43,102 bases of DNA, from IMG/VR virus record IMGVR_UViG_3300042402_003359, positions 1 through 43,102 of that record. One strand, given 5' to 3'. The position numbers and the translations under genes are program-made. The notes under the pieces were generated by a model. It was not told the origin of the DNA, did no database searches, and was given only the letters and a program-made list of their open reading frames with translations. Positions within the stretch are counted from its first letter, which is position 1. Every line of letters starts with the position of its first letter. This document shows positions 15,085-24,687 of the stretch, piece by piece. This DNA comes from a virus.

Positions 15085-16752
15085 ATGAAGTTACAATTAG
15101 CATATCAATCAGTACAACCAGTAACATCAAAGCCAGTTTATAACTTAGCTTCATTGCCAGTTACATGGTTTGATGTTCCAGAGCAGGATGTTGAAGGGCT
15201 TGAAGAGCTTACATTAAATTGTGAGCGTCAAGATGGAAATCAAGTAATGCGAAAAATGAGTGGCGATATTAAGTTTTATAATGGAACTAAAGACTTACTA
15301 CTTACTAATTTCTACGATAATAACGCTCAATATATGTGGGTTAGGTTTTATGATTGTGAATGCGGAGTATGGATATTCAAAGGACAAATTACAAGGGATA
15401 AAATAGAATGGTGTACAGATGAGTGTTATATATTAGCTAGAGCAACAGAATATGATGAGGTTACTGATGCTTATTTTAGTTTAAATAATGTTTTAGATTA
15501 TGATGCTTATAAGGTAATTGGTGAAAAGTTTTTAAATTTTCCTATAAAATTAGGACTTCTAGCCACTAGATATAAATATCAAGAGGGTGCTAGAATAGGT
15601 GGTTTATTAAGTGCTACAATAGCCAACCAACCAAATTTTATATTTGCATCTGGAATATTAAATAGTACAAATTCATTAAATGGATGGACAGGAGATAATT
15701 ACAATTACACTCCTGCTGGACATAGCTATCAAAGTAATTTAAACCCTTATTATCATGCTTATTTATTAAACAACGATGTATCAAAACCATTAAAGGAAGC
15801 TGAAATAGGAAATAAAATAAGGTTAGAACATAGATATGTAAAAACTACAAAGCAATTTTTAGAACAATTAAAACCTATTTTCAATGCAGATTATTTATTA
15901 AAAAGTGTAGGCGGTGTAGTTCAATTTATATTTGAAAGAAAAGATTATTTTTATTATAATTCTGTAATATGGAAAGATTGTACAGATTATCAATTATGTT
16001 TTGAAATAGATAATAGAAATATGTTTGCCTATGCAAATATGCAATGGCAAATGTTGTCAGCAGGTGAAGATGATTTAGATACTGCTACATTTAAAGAATT
16101 ATACAATGATATTGTAGAATGGAATAATCCAATCAATCCAATTCAAAAAGATGAATATGGAGCTTATTGTTCTTTTGGTTGGATGCCTTTATATGGACAT
16201 TCGGATTATACAACTAGTAATAATCTATATGATTGCTTAGCATTAAAAGGTAAAAGTGTAATAGCTCCACCAAGTATATGTATTGCAGGATATAATACTA
16301 TTGATTTTAGTAATGAATTTAATCCAATAAATTTAGGGCAATATGATTCTACATTATACGCTAGTGCAGTTCACAAAGCTAATAGTGCAATGTGGTTTAA
16401 TGGCAATTATAGACAAGCAGTCACAGATGTAGGAAAAGATAATCTATGGGCAAATATATCAATATATAGCGGTAACGGATTATCAAACTATGAAGATTGT
16501 AATTTGTATGATAATTTTCATTTTATTGAGAATCCTAGAAATTTACCAAACCACAGAGGAGTGTATGGCAAGTATCAAAGAAAATGGTTAAAATACTCAC
16601 TAACTATTGATTTTAGTTGTGCAGAATATTTATCATATCAAAATGATAGTGCAATAATGATTAATGTATTTGGCACTCCAACAAAAGCAATAATAGAAAG
16701 TATAGAATTTAATTTTAAAGATAGAACAGCTAGAATAACAGGAATAATATAA
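15085..16752 (+). CDS. Tail/baseplate protein, probable distal tail type
   Basis: A 555-residue protein directly after the tape measure, where siphoviruses encode distal tail and tail-associated proteins. The N-terminal 130 residues (EELTLNCERQDGN, MSGDIKFYNGTKDLLL, VWIFKGQITRDKIEW) look like a beta-sandwich of the distal-tail sort. The rest is rich in Tyr, Asn and Trp, as in baseplate proteins. No specific family name can be supported. Its TAA overlaps the next ATG (TAATG). Confidence 0.65.
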   Translation: MKLQLAYQSVQPVTSKPVYNLASLPVTWFDVPEQDVEGLEELTLNCERQDGNQVMRKMSGDIKFYNGTKDLLLTNFYDNNAQYMWVRFYDCECGVWIFKGQITRDKIEWCTDECYILARATEYDEVTDAYFSLNNVLDYDAYKVIGEKFLNFPIKLGLLATRYKYQEGARIGGLLSATIANQPNFIFASGILNSTNSLNGWTGDNYNYTPAGHSYQSNLNPYYHAYLLNNDVSKPLKEAEIGNKIRLEHRYVKTTKQFLEQLKPIFNADYLLKSVGGVVQFIFERKDYFYYNSVIWKDCTDYQLCFEIDNRNMFAYANMQWQMLSAGEDDLDTATFKELYNDIVEWNNPINPIQKDEYGAYCSFGWMPLYGHSDYTTSNNLYDCLALKGKSVIAPPSICIAGYNTIDFSNEFNPINLGQYDSTLYASAVHKANSAMWFNGNYRQAVTDVGKDNLWANISIYSGNGLSNYEDCNLYDNFHFIENPRNLPNHRGVYGKYQRKWLKYSLTIDFSCAEYLSYQNDSAIMINVFGTPTKAIIESIEFNFKDRTARITGII

Positions 16753-18494
16753 TGAAAAGAATAAGCATAGCATATACTGATGATATAAGCGGATTAACTT
16801 CAAGTACTCATTTAATTTGTGCAATAGGTGAGTTTAAGCAAATGGAAGCACAATATGGTTGTGATACTTGTTTAGATAATGTCATTGTCAAATATAATAG
16901 TGCATTTGCTTTAGATGTACCAATAGAACCTACAACAGATAATAGCTGGAAAATATCAACTAGTAATCTTACTACAGGAGTTGAATATCCCATGAGCTTA
17001 GAAGTTGATGGCAGTTCGCAAGATAGCAATTACTATCAAGGAAAAAATTATGAAGTCTATTTTACAAAAGATAGTTTAAATACTTTCACAATTAGGCATA
17101 AGTTTTATGTAACTGATGATACAAATACTTTCATAGGTCAAAATGGTGCTAATAGTTTTAGTAATTGGTTGCAAAATAAATCTACAAGTGCTAATAATAA
17201 CAATCAAACAAGCGTATATGATAGTACTAAATATTTTACTAAGTTTCTTAGTATTGACGGAATAAACACAAATGCAAATGAAAGGTATTTAGATTATGAT
17301 ATTGCCTATGCTAAGTTTTATGAAAACGAATCAACTACATTTATAACAGATGGATGGACTTTAACTACACCTCAACAATTAATAATTAATACACCAGTTA
17401 CAACTACTATAACATTTGATAGTGGTGCTACTACTCCGAGTAGTGCAAAAATAATGTTAATAAATAAGAATGGTGAAAGTACAGGAAGTTTTAACGATTC
17501 GATAATTGAAGATTCACAGATTGCCACAATGTCAAATGTTGGAAGTAGTTACACATTAGAAGCTGATTTAACTGCATTAACTCCATCTACAAAAGATATA
17601 TTAGCAATAGTTTATGATGATGCAGGTTCACTTGTTTATAGTGCAAAATTGAATGCACCAGAAGTAATATATGGATGTTATCCAACTATTAAACCTAGAT
17701 ATGGTGATTACAATAATCCTTATATAGGTGATTGTTTAGAATCTACAATGAGTGAAAGGGTTTTATATGGTTTCAGAGTAAGTAGAACAGATTTTAATAA
17801 GATAGATGTATTAACTCCAGATTGTTTTCCTTTAGGATATGAAAATTATGATAAAGTAGCAAGATTAAAATTAAGTATTCAAAGTACAGGTGTAGTAGTC
17901 CATGAATCAACAGCAGTTTATAGTTTAGGAGCTTGGACGGCAGTACCAGTTTTTGGCACAGGTTCAATGACTGTAAACACAACGACTTCATGGTATCAAT
18001 TCTTATTTACAATGCGAAATGAATGGTTAGGTGAGTATATATTAGCAGAGTTTGAACTTGATATAATTTATTCAACTACTCATACTGAAACAATACAATG
18101 TAGTTCGTTAAATCATATATTAAATTATGATATGGCTTTAGCAGTTCCAAAAATTCATAGCATCGAATTAATTAATCCAGATACGGGCGATGTAATAACT
18201 TCAATAATTGACAATATAGTAACTTTAAATTCAACTTGTTTAGATTATTTTAAAGTAACAATATGTAAATTAGATACAGATGAGTTTAATATAATACCCG
18301 TGCTAAAACAAGGGGTGAATACATTTGAATATGACCCGTATAGTACTGCAGTTATGCCACAATTAACAAATAGTTATTTTGTAGGAGTTCCTGCTACATT
18401 TGCAGGTTCTGATTGTGCAGTGTTCTATCTGGATACAAGCGGACTAGATAAGACTTTATCATGGAGTTTAGAAGTAATAATTAAAAAAGTATAA
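16752..18494 (+). CDS. Tail-associated structural protein
   Basis: A 580-residue, beta-rich, Thr/Ser/Asn-rich protein without membrane segments. The N-terminal part has a run of cysteines (YGCDTCLDN). Middle and C-terminal parts contain likely Ig-like strands (TTTITFDSGATTPSSAKIML). Position between two tail genes with overlapping or 1-bp-spaced starts supports a baseplate or tail tip role; no catalytic motif is seen. Confidence 0.6.
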   Translation: MKRISIAYTDDISGLTSSTHLICAIGEFKQMEAQYGCDTCLDNVIVKYNSAFALDVPIEPTTDNSWKISTSNLTTGVEYPMSLEVDGSSQDSNYYQGKNYEVYFTKDSLNTFTIRHKFYVTDDTNTFIGQNGANSFSNWLQNKSTSANNNNQTSVYDSTKYFTKFLSIDGINTNANERYLDYDIAYAKFYENESTTFITDGWTLTTPQQLIINTPVTTTITFDSGATTPSSAKIMLINKNGESTGSFNDSIIEDSQIATMSNVGSSYTLEADLTALTPSTKDILAIVYDDAGSLVYSAKLNAPEVIYGCYPTIKPRYGDYNNPYIGDCLESTMSERVLYGFRVSRTDFNKIDVLTPDCFPLGYENYDKVARLKLSIQSTGVVVHESTAVYSLGAWTAVPVFGTGSMTVNTTTSWYQFLFTMRNEWLGEYILAEFELDIIYSTTHTETIQCSSLNHILNYDMALAVPKIHSIELINPDTGDVITSIIDNIVTLNSTCLDYFKVTICKLDTDEFNIIPVLKQGVNTFEYDPYSTAVMPQLTNSYFVGVPATFAGSDCAVFYLDTSGLDKTLSWSLEVIIKKV

Positions 18495-18495
18495 G

Positions 18496-19365
18496 ATGAT
18501 AATATATACATATCCTTTATGTTTAGTAGGAACGGAAACAAGCAATGATTCAAGAACTGAAAGATTGCAATTAATCTTTGGTGATTGTGCCAGAGTATTA
18601 GGGTTTAATGAAGTAGATGAGTGTGGTGCTTGTTATTGCCAACCATTTATTGATGGTGATAAATTTATATTTCAAATACCATTAGAAAGCTATGATGTTG
18701 TTAAAAGTGTAGATTTATATACACTCGATGAAGTATTTATTGCAAACGTCCCATTATTTGATGCAACTTCATTACTAACAGAGTTTGGAGCTTTTACGAA
18801 TTTAGAATTTGATATGAGTACATATAGCACTTTGGCAGGTGTAGATTGTTTCAAAGTACAAGTAACTTATAAAACTATAACTTATATGAGTGGTGGTTTT
18901 TGTAAAGTACAATGTGAAGAACCAACATTGTTATTTTGTAGTGATTACACTAAAAAAGATTGTAATGGAACTATATATAATTATTCAGTAATTCACAATA
19001 CAAGTACATTACCTGCGGTTGTTTACTCTAATTGTATGAGATTAAAGGCAGTAATAGAACGTAAAGGAATAGCAGAAGAAAATACTTATGATGAAGTAAA
19101 TACAAGTCTATCAACTAGAATAGTACACACTAAAAGCAAAACAATAGACCAATATGAATTGAGAATATGGGGTATTCCAGAGTGGCAAGTTGATAGAATT
19201 AAGGCAGTTTTAGCTGGTAAAAACTTGACTATTACAGCTCCAAATGGTAGAATTTATACACTACAAGTTAAGAGTGGATTTGAAAAGGGCAATGAAAAGG
19301 GTTCGCTTTGGTTTCCGATTGTTAAACTTGAAAAAAGTTGCGAGATTATTAATAAAAATTGTTAA
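18496..19365 (+). CDS. Tail-associated structural protein, Cys-rich N-terminus
   Basis: The 289-residue protein starts 1 bp after the preceding stop. It contains DECGACYCQPFIDGDKFIFQ near residue 50 and further cysteines around residues 135-160 (FCKVQCEEPTLLFCSD). The C-terminal region (SLWFPIVKLEKSCEIINKNC) ends in a Cys. The many Cys residues suggest disulfides or a metal site in the virion. It is the last gene of the promoter-12085 unit; a new promoter follows. Confidence 0.6.
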   Translation: MIIYTYPLCLVGTETSNDSRTERLQLIFGDCARVLGFNEVDECGACYCQPFIDGDKFIFQIPLESYDVVKSVDLYTLDEVFIANVPLFDATSLLTEFGAFTNLEFDMSTYSTLAGVDCFKVQVTYKTITYMSGGFCKVQCEEPTLLFCSDYTKKDCNGTIYNYSVIHNTSTLPAVVYSNCMRLKAVIERKGIAEENTYDEVNTSLSTRIVHTKSKTIDQYELRIWGIPEWQVDRIKAVLAGKNLTITAPNGRIYTLQVKSGFEKGNEKGSLWFPIVKLEKSCEIINKNC

Positions 19366-19386
19366 TCAAATTTATTTTAAATATTA

Positions 19387-19417
19387 TTTGCATTTATAAA
19401 AATAAATATTATATTTA
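19387..19417 (+). promoter_or_regulatory. Promoter of the tail tube/portal unit (leaderless)
   Basis: TTTG (19387-19390), 19 bases, TATATTTA (19410-19417), then AAAGT and the ATG at 19423. It has the same spacing and the same 16-base -7-to-ATG string as the promoter at 12085. Confidence 0.75.
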
Positions 19418-19422
19418 AAAGT

Positions 19423-19674
19423 ATGGTACAATTAAAGCATAATATTACTGGTAAAGTTCACAACATGAACGAAAAGCAGTATAATAAAATGATTAGTTTA
19501 GGTCAAACATTCCCTAAATATACTAGGGTTGTAGATACTAAGAAATTAGTTACTGAACTTGAAGATGAACTAAAAGAAAAATTAAATGGCGATTATGAAA
19601 CGCCTGAAGATACTATAAACAAAACAGACGAGCCATTAATTAACACTAAAAAAAAGAAAAAAGATGATTTGTAA
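19423..19674 (+). CDS. Small phage protein, unknown function
   Basis: The 83-residue protein has a basic N-terminus (MVQLKHNITGKVHNMNEKQY), an acidic middle and a Lys-rich end (NTKKKKKDDL). It overlaps the putative tail tube gene by 11 bp. In many phages a small protein of this type accompanies head-tail genes; no family is recognised. Confidence 0.6.
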   Translation: MVQLKHNITGKVHNMNEKQYNKMISLGQTFPKYTRVVDTKKLVTELEDELKEKLNGDYETPEDTINKTDEPLINTKKKKKDDL

Positions 19675-20266
19675 TTCATTGTGCGCTCCAGATATGCCAA
19701 CTCCATTTACTTCATGTAAAAATGAAACTAGAAGTGCAGGTATAAAAAGTTATGGATTTTTTCCATGTAACGAAAATATAGATTTAACAGATGTTGCAGA
19801 CGTTACTACTGCTGTAGCAAATGGAATAATCCAAATGTTGCCTATAGGTATTGGTGCAAAACCAGTTCCATCAAGCGAGAATAAAAAATTAGCTTCATGT
19901 CTTCCAGATATGCCAATAGGCGTATGGACACATACTGCTACTTTTGAAAGTTCATTTGTAGATAAAACATTAAATACAGATTTTGAATACTACAATAAAA
20001 TATTAAAAAATCCATTAGGCTATAGATGGTTTTATGTAGATTGTAATGGTTTGATATACTATAACAATCACTATACAACAGGGTCAACTACTATTCAAAG
20101 TGGTTTGCAAATGGTGGTAAGTGGTGGTTTAGATATTACAACAGATGCAATCAAAGAACTACAAACATATAAACTTGCTTTTACATTTGTATATGATGAG
20201 CCAGTAATAATTGGACGTTATGTAGCAGGTATGGATTCAGCATTATTTGACACAGTAGTATCTTAA
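19664..20266 (+). CDS. Putative major tail (tube) protein
   Basis: The 200-residue protein opens MICNSLCAPDMPTPFTSCKN and has a compact beta-rich body (PIGVWTHTATFESSFVDKTL, YRWFYVDCNGLIYYNNH, LQTYKLAFTFVYDEPVIIG). Length, predicted beta content and position just before the portal fit a tail tube protein, but no diagnostic motif is visible. It could also be another neck protein. TAA is followed after 1 bp by the portal ATG. Confidence 0.45.
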   Translation: MICNSLCAPDMPTPFTSCKNETRSAGIKSYGFFPCNENIDLTDVADVTTAVANGIIQMLPIGIGAKPVPSSENKKLASCLPDMPIGVWTHTATFESSFVDKTLNTDFEYYNKILKNPLGYRWFYVDCNGLIYYNNHYTTGSTTIQSGLQMVVSGGLDITTDAIKELQTYKLAFTFVYDEPVIIGRYVAGMDSALFDTVVS

Positions 20267-20267
20267 T

Positions 20268-21971
20268 ATGCTAGTTGAGGAACTATTAAAATATACAAAT
20301 TTAGAGATAGACCCACAATTGAGAAAGTTGTGGGTTTCTATCTATAATAGCATGATAGTTCACACTAGAGGTGAGCAACCAAAAGAACTACTAGAAATCA
20401 ATAGACCAAACGAGCCAAAAGAAATAATCAAGTATCGAGTTGATACTTATTTTCCTATCACAAAAGACCCTATTTTAAAGGCTTTAAATTCAACTTATCA
20501 CTTAATTAAACAAAGTGATTATAAGTTAATTTGTAGCGATAACATCAAAGAATATCTAAAAGAAAAGAAATTTGAAAGCGTTGTATCAATCAATAAATTA
20601 AATATTTATGATTTGATATTCAAGTCATTTTTGCAATTAAATACGGAAGACCCAAACGCTGTAATATTTGTTGAAGCTCAACACCCAACAGATAAAAATG
20701 ACATCCCTAATAATAGACTTAAAACTGAAGAAGTAGATATTGAAATCAAATATATACCAAGCAAAAATATTCGATACATAGATGAAAATATCTTAGTCTA
20801 TAATTATAAAACAACTTATGTAGATGAAGTAGAATGTATAATTTACAAAATAGTAAACGATACAGATATTTGGATATACCACCCTACAAAATTTAATGAT
20901 AAAAATGAATTAATCTATGAGTTAAGACCATACTATAATCATAACTTTGGATTTATACCATTTAGAGTTTTAGGCGGTTTAGACACAATTAAAAGTGCAG
21001 AAGTAAAAGAAAAAAATAAAAAAGTAAATAAAGAATATAGATTATTTGATACTTACTTTACAGCATATAATTCATGGGCAAATAAGGCTATAATCGCATC
21101 AAGTGAAACAGATGCAGTTAAAGTTAGATATGGATTCCCAGTTACAGAAAGATTAGCAACAGTATGTAATACTTGTAAAGGTAGAAAAGAAATACCAGAG
21201 CCAAATTGTAATAATAACGATTGCAAAGACATAAGATGTCCTAATTGCAATGGCTTAGGGGTTGAGATAGCATTATCACCTTATAGTGAAATATTAAAAT
21301 CACCACCAAATCCTATCAATGGAGAAGTGGCAACCGATATACCAACAATAAGATACTATTCACCGCCAATGGATGCAATAGCTATCAATAAAGAATATTG
21401 GTATGAAATGATGGATAAAGCAGAACAATCAATATCTATTTATCAGTCATTTGATAATCAAAGTGGAGTTGCAAAAGAAATTGATAGAGAACAAAAACGT
21501 GATTTTATTTCTGTAATAGGTAATAATTTATTTAGCTTATTAGAGTTTTCAGTTAAATGTATATCTAAATATAAATTTGATGATACTGAAGTAAGAGTAA
21601 TTGAGCCTATACGTTACGAAATACGAAACAAAGAAAGTGTAGTAAAAGAAATAACTGAATTAAATGCAGTAAATAAAAGCCTTGCAAAGCCATTATCACT
21701 GGAGTATGTAGAAATGGAGTATGATGGTAATGAAAAAAGAATATTAGAAATACTTATCGAGAATGATATTTACTATGATTATTCATTACAAGATTTATCT
21801 ACACTACAGGCTATGCAAAGATTAGATAATAATGCTTTTGAATTTCACATGAACGGCTACAAATGGTTAAGTGAATTACTAGAAGTTGAAAGTAATATGA
21901 GCAAAACAAATTCAGAACTTGTAACTTTGGCTTATGAAAAAATTATTCCAAGAGAGCCAACAAGAATCTAG
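20268..21971 (+). CDS. Portal protein with a zinc-ribbon insertion
   Basis: The 567-residue protein is placed and sized like a portal. It has the C-terminal helical signature FDNQSGVAKEIDREQKRD followed by ISVIGNNLFSLLE, typical of SPP1/HK97-like portals. Residues about 300-331 contain CNTCKG and CPNCNG pairs with further Cys between them, a DnaJ-like zinc ribbon inserted before the stem region. It ends with TAG and overlaps the head morphogenesis gene by 38 bp. The portal call rests on architecture and context, the zinc ribbon on the spacing of cysteines. Confidence 0.75.
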   Translation: MLVEELLKYTNLEIDPQLRKLWVSIYNSMIVHTRGEQPKELLEINRPNEPKEIIKYRVDTYFPITKDPILKALNSTYHLIKQSDYKLICSDNIKEYLKEKKFESVVSINKLNIYDLIFKSFLQLNTEDPNAVIFVEAQHPTDKNDIPNNRLKTEEVDIEIKYIPSKNIRYIDENILVYNYKTTYVDEVECIIYKIVNDTDIWIYHPTKFNDKNELIYELRPYYNHNFGFIPFRVLGGLDTIKSAEVKEKNKKVNKEYRLFDTYFTAYNSWANKAIIASSETDAVKVRYGFPVTERLATVCNTCKGRKEIPEPNCNNNDCKDIRCPNCNGLGVEIALSPYSEILKSPPNPINGEVATDIPTIRYYSPPMDAIAINKEYWYEMMDKAEQSISIYQSFDNQSGVAKEIDREQKRDFISVIGNNLFSLLEFSVKCISKYKFDDTEVRVIEPIRYEIRNKESVVKEITELNAVNKSLAKPLSLEYVEMEYDGNEKRILEILIENDIYYDYSLQDLSTLQAMQRLDNNAFEFHMNGYKWLSELLEVESNMSKTNSELVTLAYEKIIPREPTRI

Positions 21972-22764
21972 TGATGTAATCAAAGACTTTTTAAAATCAA
22001 TAGTAGGGGATTTTAACGAGGTTTATGATGAAGTTTACAAAAAGATATTAGGTAAAATCGATGTAAAAGATGGACAAGTTCAATACAATGATAACTTAGT
22101 TAATCTTATACGTGAATACGTTATACAAGCAACAATTAAAACAAACTACAAAGCAAATGTTTTAAAGTTTGTAGATAATAGCAAAGGAGTAGCAGGTAAG
22201 GATATTACAATCAATAAGGAGCTTGGCAATAAAGTTGCATCCAATGTAACGAATAAACTACTAAACAATACAGGAATATTTTATGAGGGTTTAACAGCTG
22301 GTGGTTATGAAGTAAATGTAGTTAATCGAGTGCAAAGTTTAATTTATAATTCTTTAAAAAATAATGTATCCGTATTAGAGTTAAAAGCTAATTTAGAAAA
22401 GTATTTTGATGCTACAGATGATACAGGCGACTTATACAAATACACTAAACAAGTTGCACAGGATAGTTTATATCAATACACTGGTGAGTTAAACGCAGGT
22501 ATTTACGATGAATTAGGATTAAATGGAATTATATACACTCCAAACATTTTAATTGAGCGTTCAAGACCTATATGCACAAAAATAATAGACACTTACAAAG
22601 CTGAAATAAGCAATGAAGAGTTATTGTTATTACTAAATAAAGCAGATAAAGACCCCAAAGGATTTGGGCAAGGTATGATAGTACCAACTAAAACAGTAAG
22701 CGAATTTATCCGTAATAGAGGCGGTTATAATTGCATTCATAAGGCTTATGGCACTTTGATATAA
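21934..22764 (+). CDS. Minor head protein (SPP1 gp7 / Mu F-like head morphogenesis)
   Basis: The 276-residue protein shares the features of phage Mu gpF-like proteins. It has an N-terminal helical half and a C-terminal motif with SRPICTKI (about 210-217) and, further on, NRGGYNCIHKAYGTL (260-274). These Cys/His pairs are the conserved part of the family. It overlaps the portal gene by 38 bp, the usual portal-minor head order. Confidence 0.8.
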   Translation: MKKLFQESQQESSDVIKDFLKSIVGDFNEVYDEVYKKILGKIDVKDGQVQYNDNLVNLIREYVIQATIKTNYKANVLKFVDNSKGVAGKDITINKELGNKVASNVTNKLLNNTGIFYEGLTAGGYEVNVVNRVQSLIYNSLKNNVSVLELKANLEKYFDATDDTGDLYKYTKQVAQDSLYQYTGELNAGIYDELGLNGIIYTPNILIERSRPICTKIIDTYKAEISNEELLLLLNKADKDPKGFGQGMIVPTKTVSEFIRNRGGYNCIHKAYGTLI

Positions 22765-22785
22765 TTTTATAAACTATAAAAAATA

Positions 22786-22816
22786 TTTGCATTTTGTTTT
22801 TAAAATGTTATATTTA
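22786..22816 (+). promoter_or_regulatory. Promoter upstream of scaffold region
   Basis: TTTG (22786-22789), 19 bases, TATATTTA (22809-22816). The ATG of the next gene is at 22839, so this transcript has a short leader (about 15-20 bases), unlike the two earlier rightward promoters. Confidence 0.75.
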
Positions 22817-22838
22817 AAAAACTCATAAATAAAACACA

Positions 22839-23276
22839 ATGATAGAACTATTAAGAAAATTAAAGACACTTGAAAATCCGAATCAAGTTGATGAAATCAA
22901 AGGAAACGAAAAGGTATTATTTGACAAGCGTAAAAACATAATAGCTATTGTAGGCTATCCAAAAACAATTCAATTTGATAAGGTTGTAAAATTCAATACA
23001 AATGATTGGGAGTACTTAGATGAGCAAGGAGTAAGAGAATATTTAGCTACTAAAGGCATCAATTTAGATGAAGTAGAATCACATATTGAAACTACAGAAG
23101 AACCTATTAATGATATTTTAGAAGAGTTGGAAAAAAGAGAACCTATTGGTTTTGACAACCATTTTAAAGGTACACGAGGCATAGACAGAAACCAATCGAT
23201 AGAAGATGCAATAAAAGAATCCAAAGAAGAAACAATAACACCTAAAAAGAAAAGTGGCAGACCAGCTAAAAAATAA
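22839..23276 (+). CDS. Phage protein with AT-hook-like C-terminus
   Basis: The 145-residue protein has a beta-rich N-terminal half (KGNEKVLFDKRKNIIAIVGY), an acidic middle and a basic end, TPKKKSGRPAKK. The GRP core flanked by Lys is like an AT-hook, which could contact the minor groove of this AT-rich genome. It lies just before the putative scaffold gene. The family is unknown. Confidence 0.6.
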   Translation: MIELLRKLKTLENPNQVDEIKGNEKVLFDKRKNIIAIVGYPKTIQFDKVVKFNTNDWEYLDEQGVREYLATKGINLDEVESHIETTEEPINDILEELEKREPIGFDNHFKGTRGIDRNQSIEDAIKESKEETITPKKKSGRPAKK

Positions 23277-23303
23277 TTTTTTAATCATAAACAAAAAAAA
23301 CAA

Positions 23304-24089
23304 ATGGAATTTTTAAAACTACTAGGTCTAAGTGAAGACCAAATTACAAAGGCAACAAGTGGAACGGCTGAAGAACAACAAGAAATTGCAGACACTTACA
23401 AAGATTCAATAAAAGAATCCGTAATAAATAATCCTGCAAATTACAAAGCAATAGCAGATAAAGAAAAATTAGGAGCTATAAAAGTAGCTGAAAAGAAAAT
23501 AGCTAAGATACTTGGAGTAACTATTGAAGATACTGACAATGTAGATAGTTTACTTGAAAAAGGCAGAAAGCAATTAATAAGTAATAGTGAATTAACTGCT
23601 CAAGAATTACAAACAAAACTAGCAGATGCAGAGGGCAAATTAATCCAATTTGAAAAGGAAATAATCCCTGCAATAAGAGTTGAAGAGCAAAGCAAAGTAA
23701 ATCAAGTTTACATAGATTTGGCTTTAAATACTAGTGCATCTAAATTAGAAAAATCTATATTACCAATAGAAGATAGAATATTAATTGGTAAAAGTAAACT
23801 GCAGTCAATGGGTTTGGAATTAGGATATGATGGTGAAAAGAAATCTGTAATAGTAAAGCAAAAAGAAACAGGATTATTACCACAAATAGGTGATAAAACA
23901 TATCAATTAAATGATTTAGATGGAGTGTTTTCGGCAGTACTAGAACCATATAATCAAAAGTCAAATGGGGGCGGACAAAATCCACCTGCAAACAATGGAC
24001 AACCATTTACACCACCAGCAGGAGCAGTAAAACTTAATCCTATTGCTGAAGCTAGAATAAAAGAATTAGAAGCTAAAACAAATCAATAA
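23304..24089 (+). CDS. Putative capsid scaffold protein
   Basis: This 261-residue acidic, highly helical protein has a coiled-coil middle (ELQTKLADAEGKLIQFEKEI, about 112-131) and a C-terminal Gly/Pro/Asn-rich flexible segment (NGGGQNPPANNGQPFTPPAG), ending in a short helix. That layout is typical of GP20-like scaffold proteins. It follows portal and minor head genes as expected. Unusually, the capsid gene is not next but some 5 kb downstream, beyond an oppositely oriented block. Confidence 0.6.
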   Translation: MEFLKLLGLSEDQITKATSGTAEEQQEIADTYKDSIKESVINNPANYKAIADKEKLGAIKVAEKKIAKILGVTIEDTDNVDSLLEKGRKQLISNSELTAQELQTKLADAEGKLIQFEKEIIPAIRVEEQSKVNQVYIDLALNTSASKLEKSILPIEDRILIGKSKLQSMGLELGYDGEKKSVIVKQKETGLLPQIGDKTYQLNDLDGVFSAVLEPYNQKSNGGGQNPPANNGQPFTPPAGAVKLNPIAEARIKELEAKTNQ

Positions 24090-24091
24090 CT

Positions 24092-24205
24092 ATGGGATGT
24101 TGTGGAACGAATAAAAATGTAGTAAGCACACCTAAGCAAATTAAAACAAATAGCTTAGGAGTGGTAAAACCTAATGCAAATACTATTGTAATAAGTATCA
24201 AATGA
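24092..24205 (+). CDS. 37-residue Cys-rich peptide
   Basis: MGCCGTNKNVVSTPKQIKTN is followed by a basic/aliphatic tail, ending with TGA that overlaps the next ATG (ATGA). The position between scaffold and connector genes, with translational coupling, supports a real small virion or assembly protein. The function is unknown. Confidence 0.6.
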   Translation: MGCCGTNKNVVSTPKQIKTNSLGVVKPNANTIVISIK

Positions 24206-24675
24206 AACCAGATGATGTAATTGAATATCTTAATAAAATGGCAAAGTTCATTCAAGAAAGCCAACAAGAAATGCAAGTTCTTGTGAGTGGTGCAATGCTT
24301 GGAACTATGACAAAAAGAATATTCAATAATCAACAAGGTAGTGAAAATAGCTTTGGTGCTAATTTAGGAACTTATACACCAGCTTATGCAAAGGCAAAAG
24401 AAAAAAAGTATGGAGCTAAATTAGCATCAAAAGTAAATTTATATGCAAGTGGTACATTATTCGGAAGCACAAAACAAGTACAAGATAAAGGTAATATATA
24501 TATAGCAGTTTCAGATGTTAAATATCCAAAAGGAGAAAATACAGTTAAAGTATCTGAATACTTAGATAAACAATATGGAGAAACATTTGCACCTAAAGAA
24601 AGCGAAAAACAAAAAGCAATTGAGATTGGTACAAAATTCATCAATAGAAAAGTTGCAGAATTTACTAGCAAATAA
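24202..24675 (+). CDS. Head-tail connector / tail completion-like protein
   Basis: The 157-residue protein has the general layout of HK97 gp10-like/virion morphogenesis proteins: an N-terminal helix (EYLNKMAKFIQESQQEM), a basic middle (YAKAKEKKYGAKLASKVNLY) followed by ASGTLFGSTK (about 82-91), and a C-terminal beta segment. Those proteins form the neck that joins head to tail. It starts by ATGA overlap with the preceding 37-codon gene. Confidence 0.6.
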   Translation: MKPDDVIEYLNKMAKFIQESQQEMQVLVSGAMLGTMTKRIFNNQQGSENSFGANLGTYTPAYAKAKEKKYGAKLASKVNLYASGTLFGSTKQVQDKGNIYIAVSDVKYPKGENTVKVSEYLDKQYGETFAPKESEKQKAIEIGTKFINRKVAEFTSK

Positions 24676-24687
24676 AATTATAGAATC

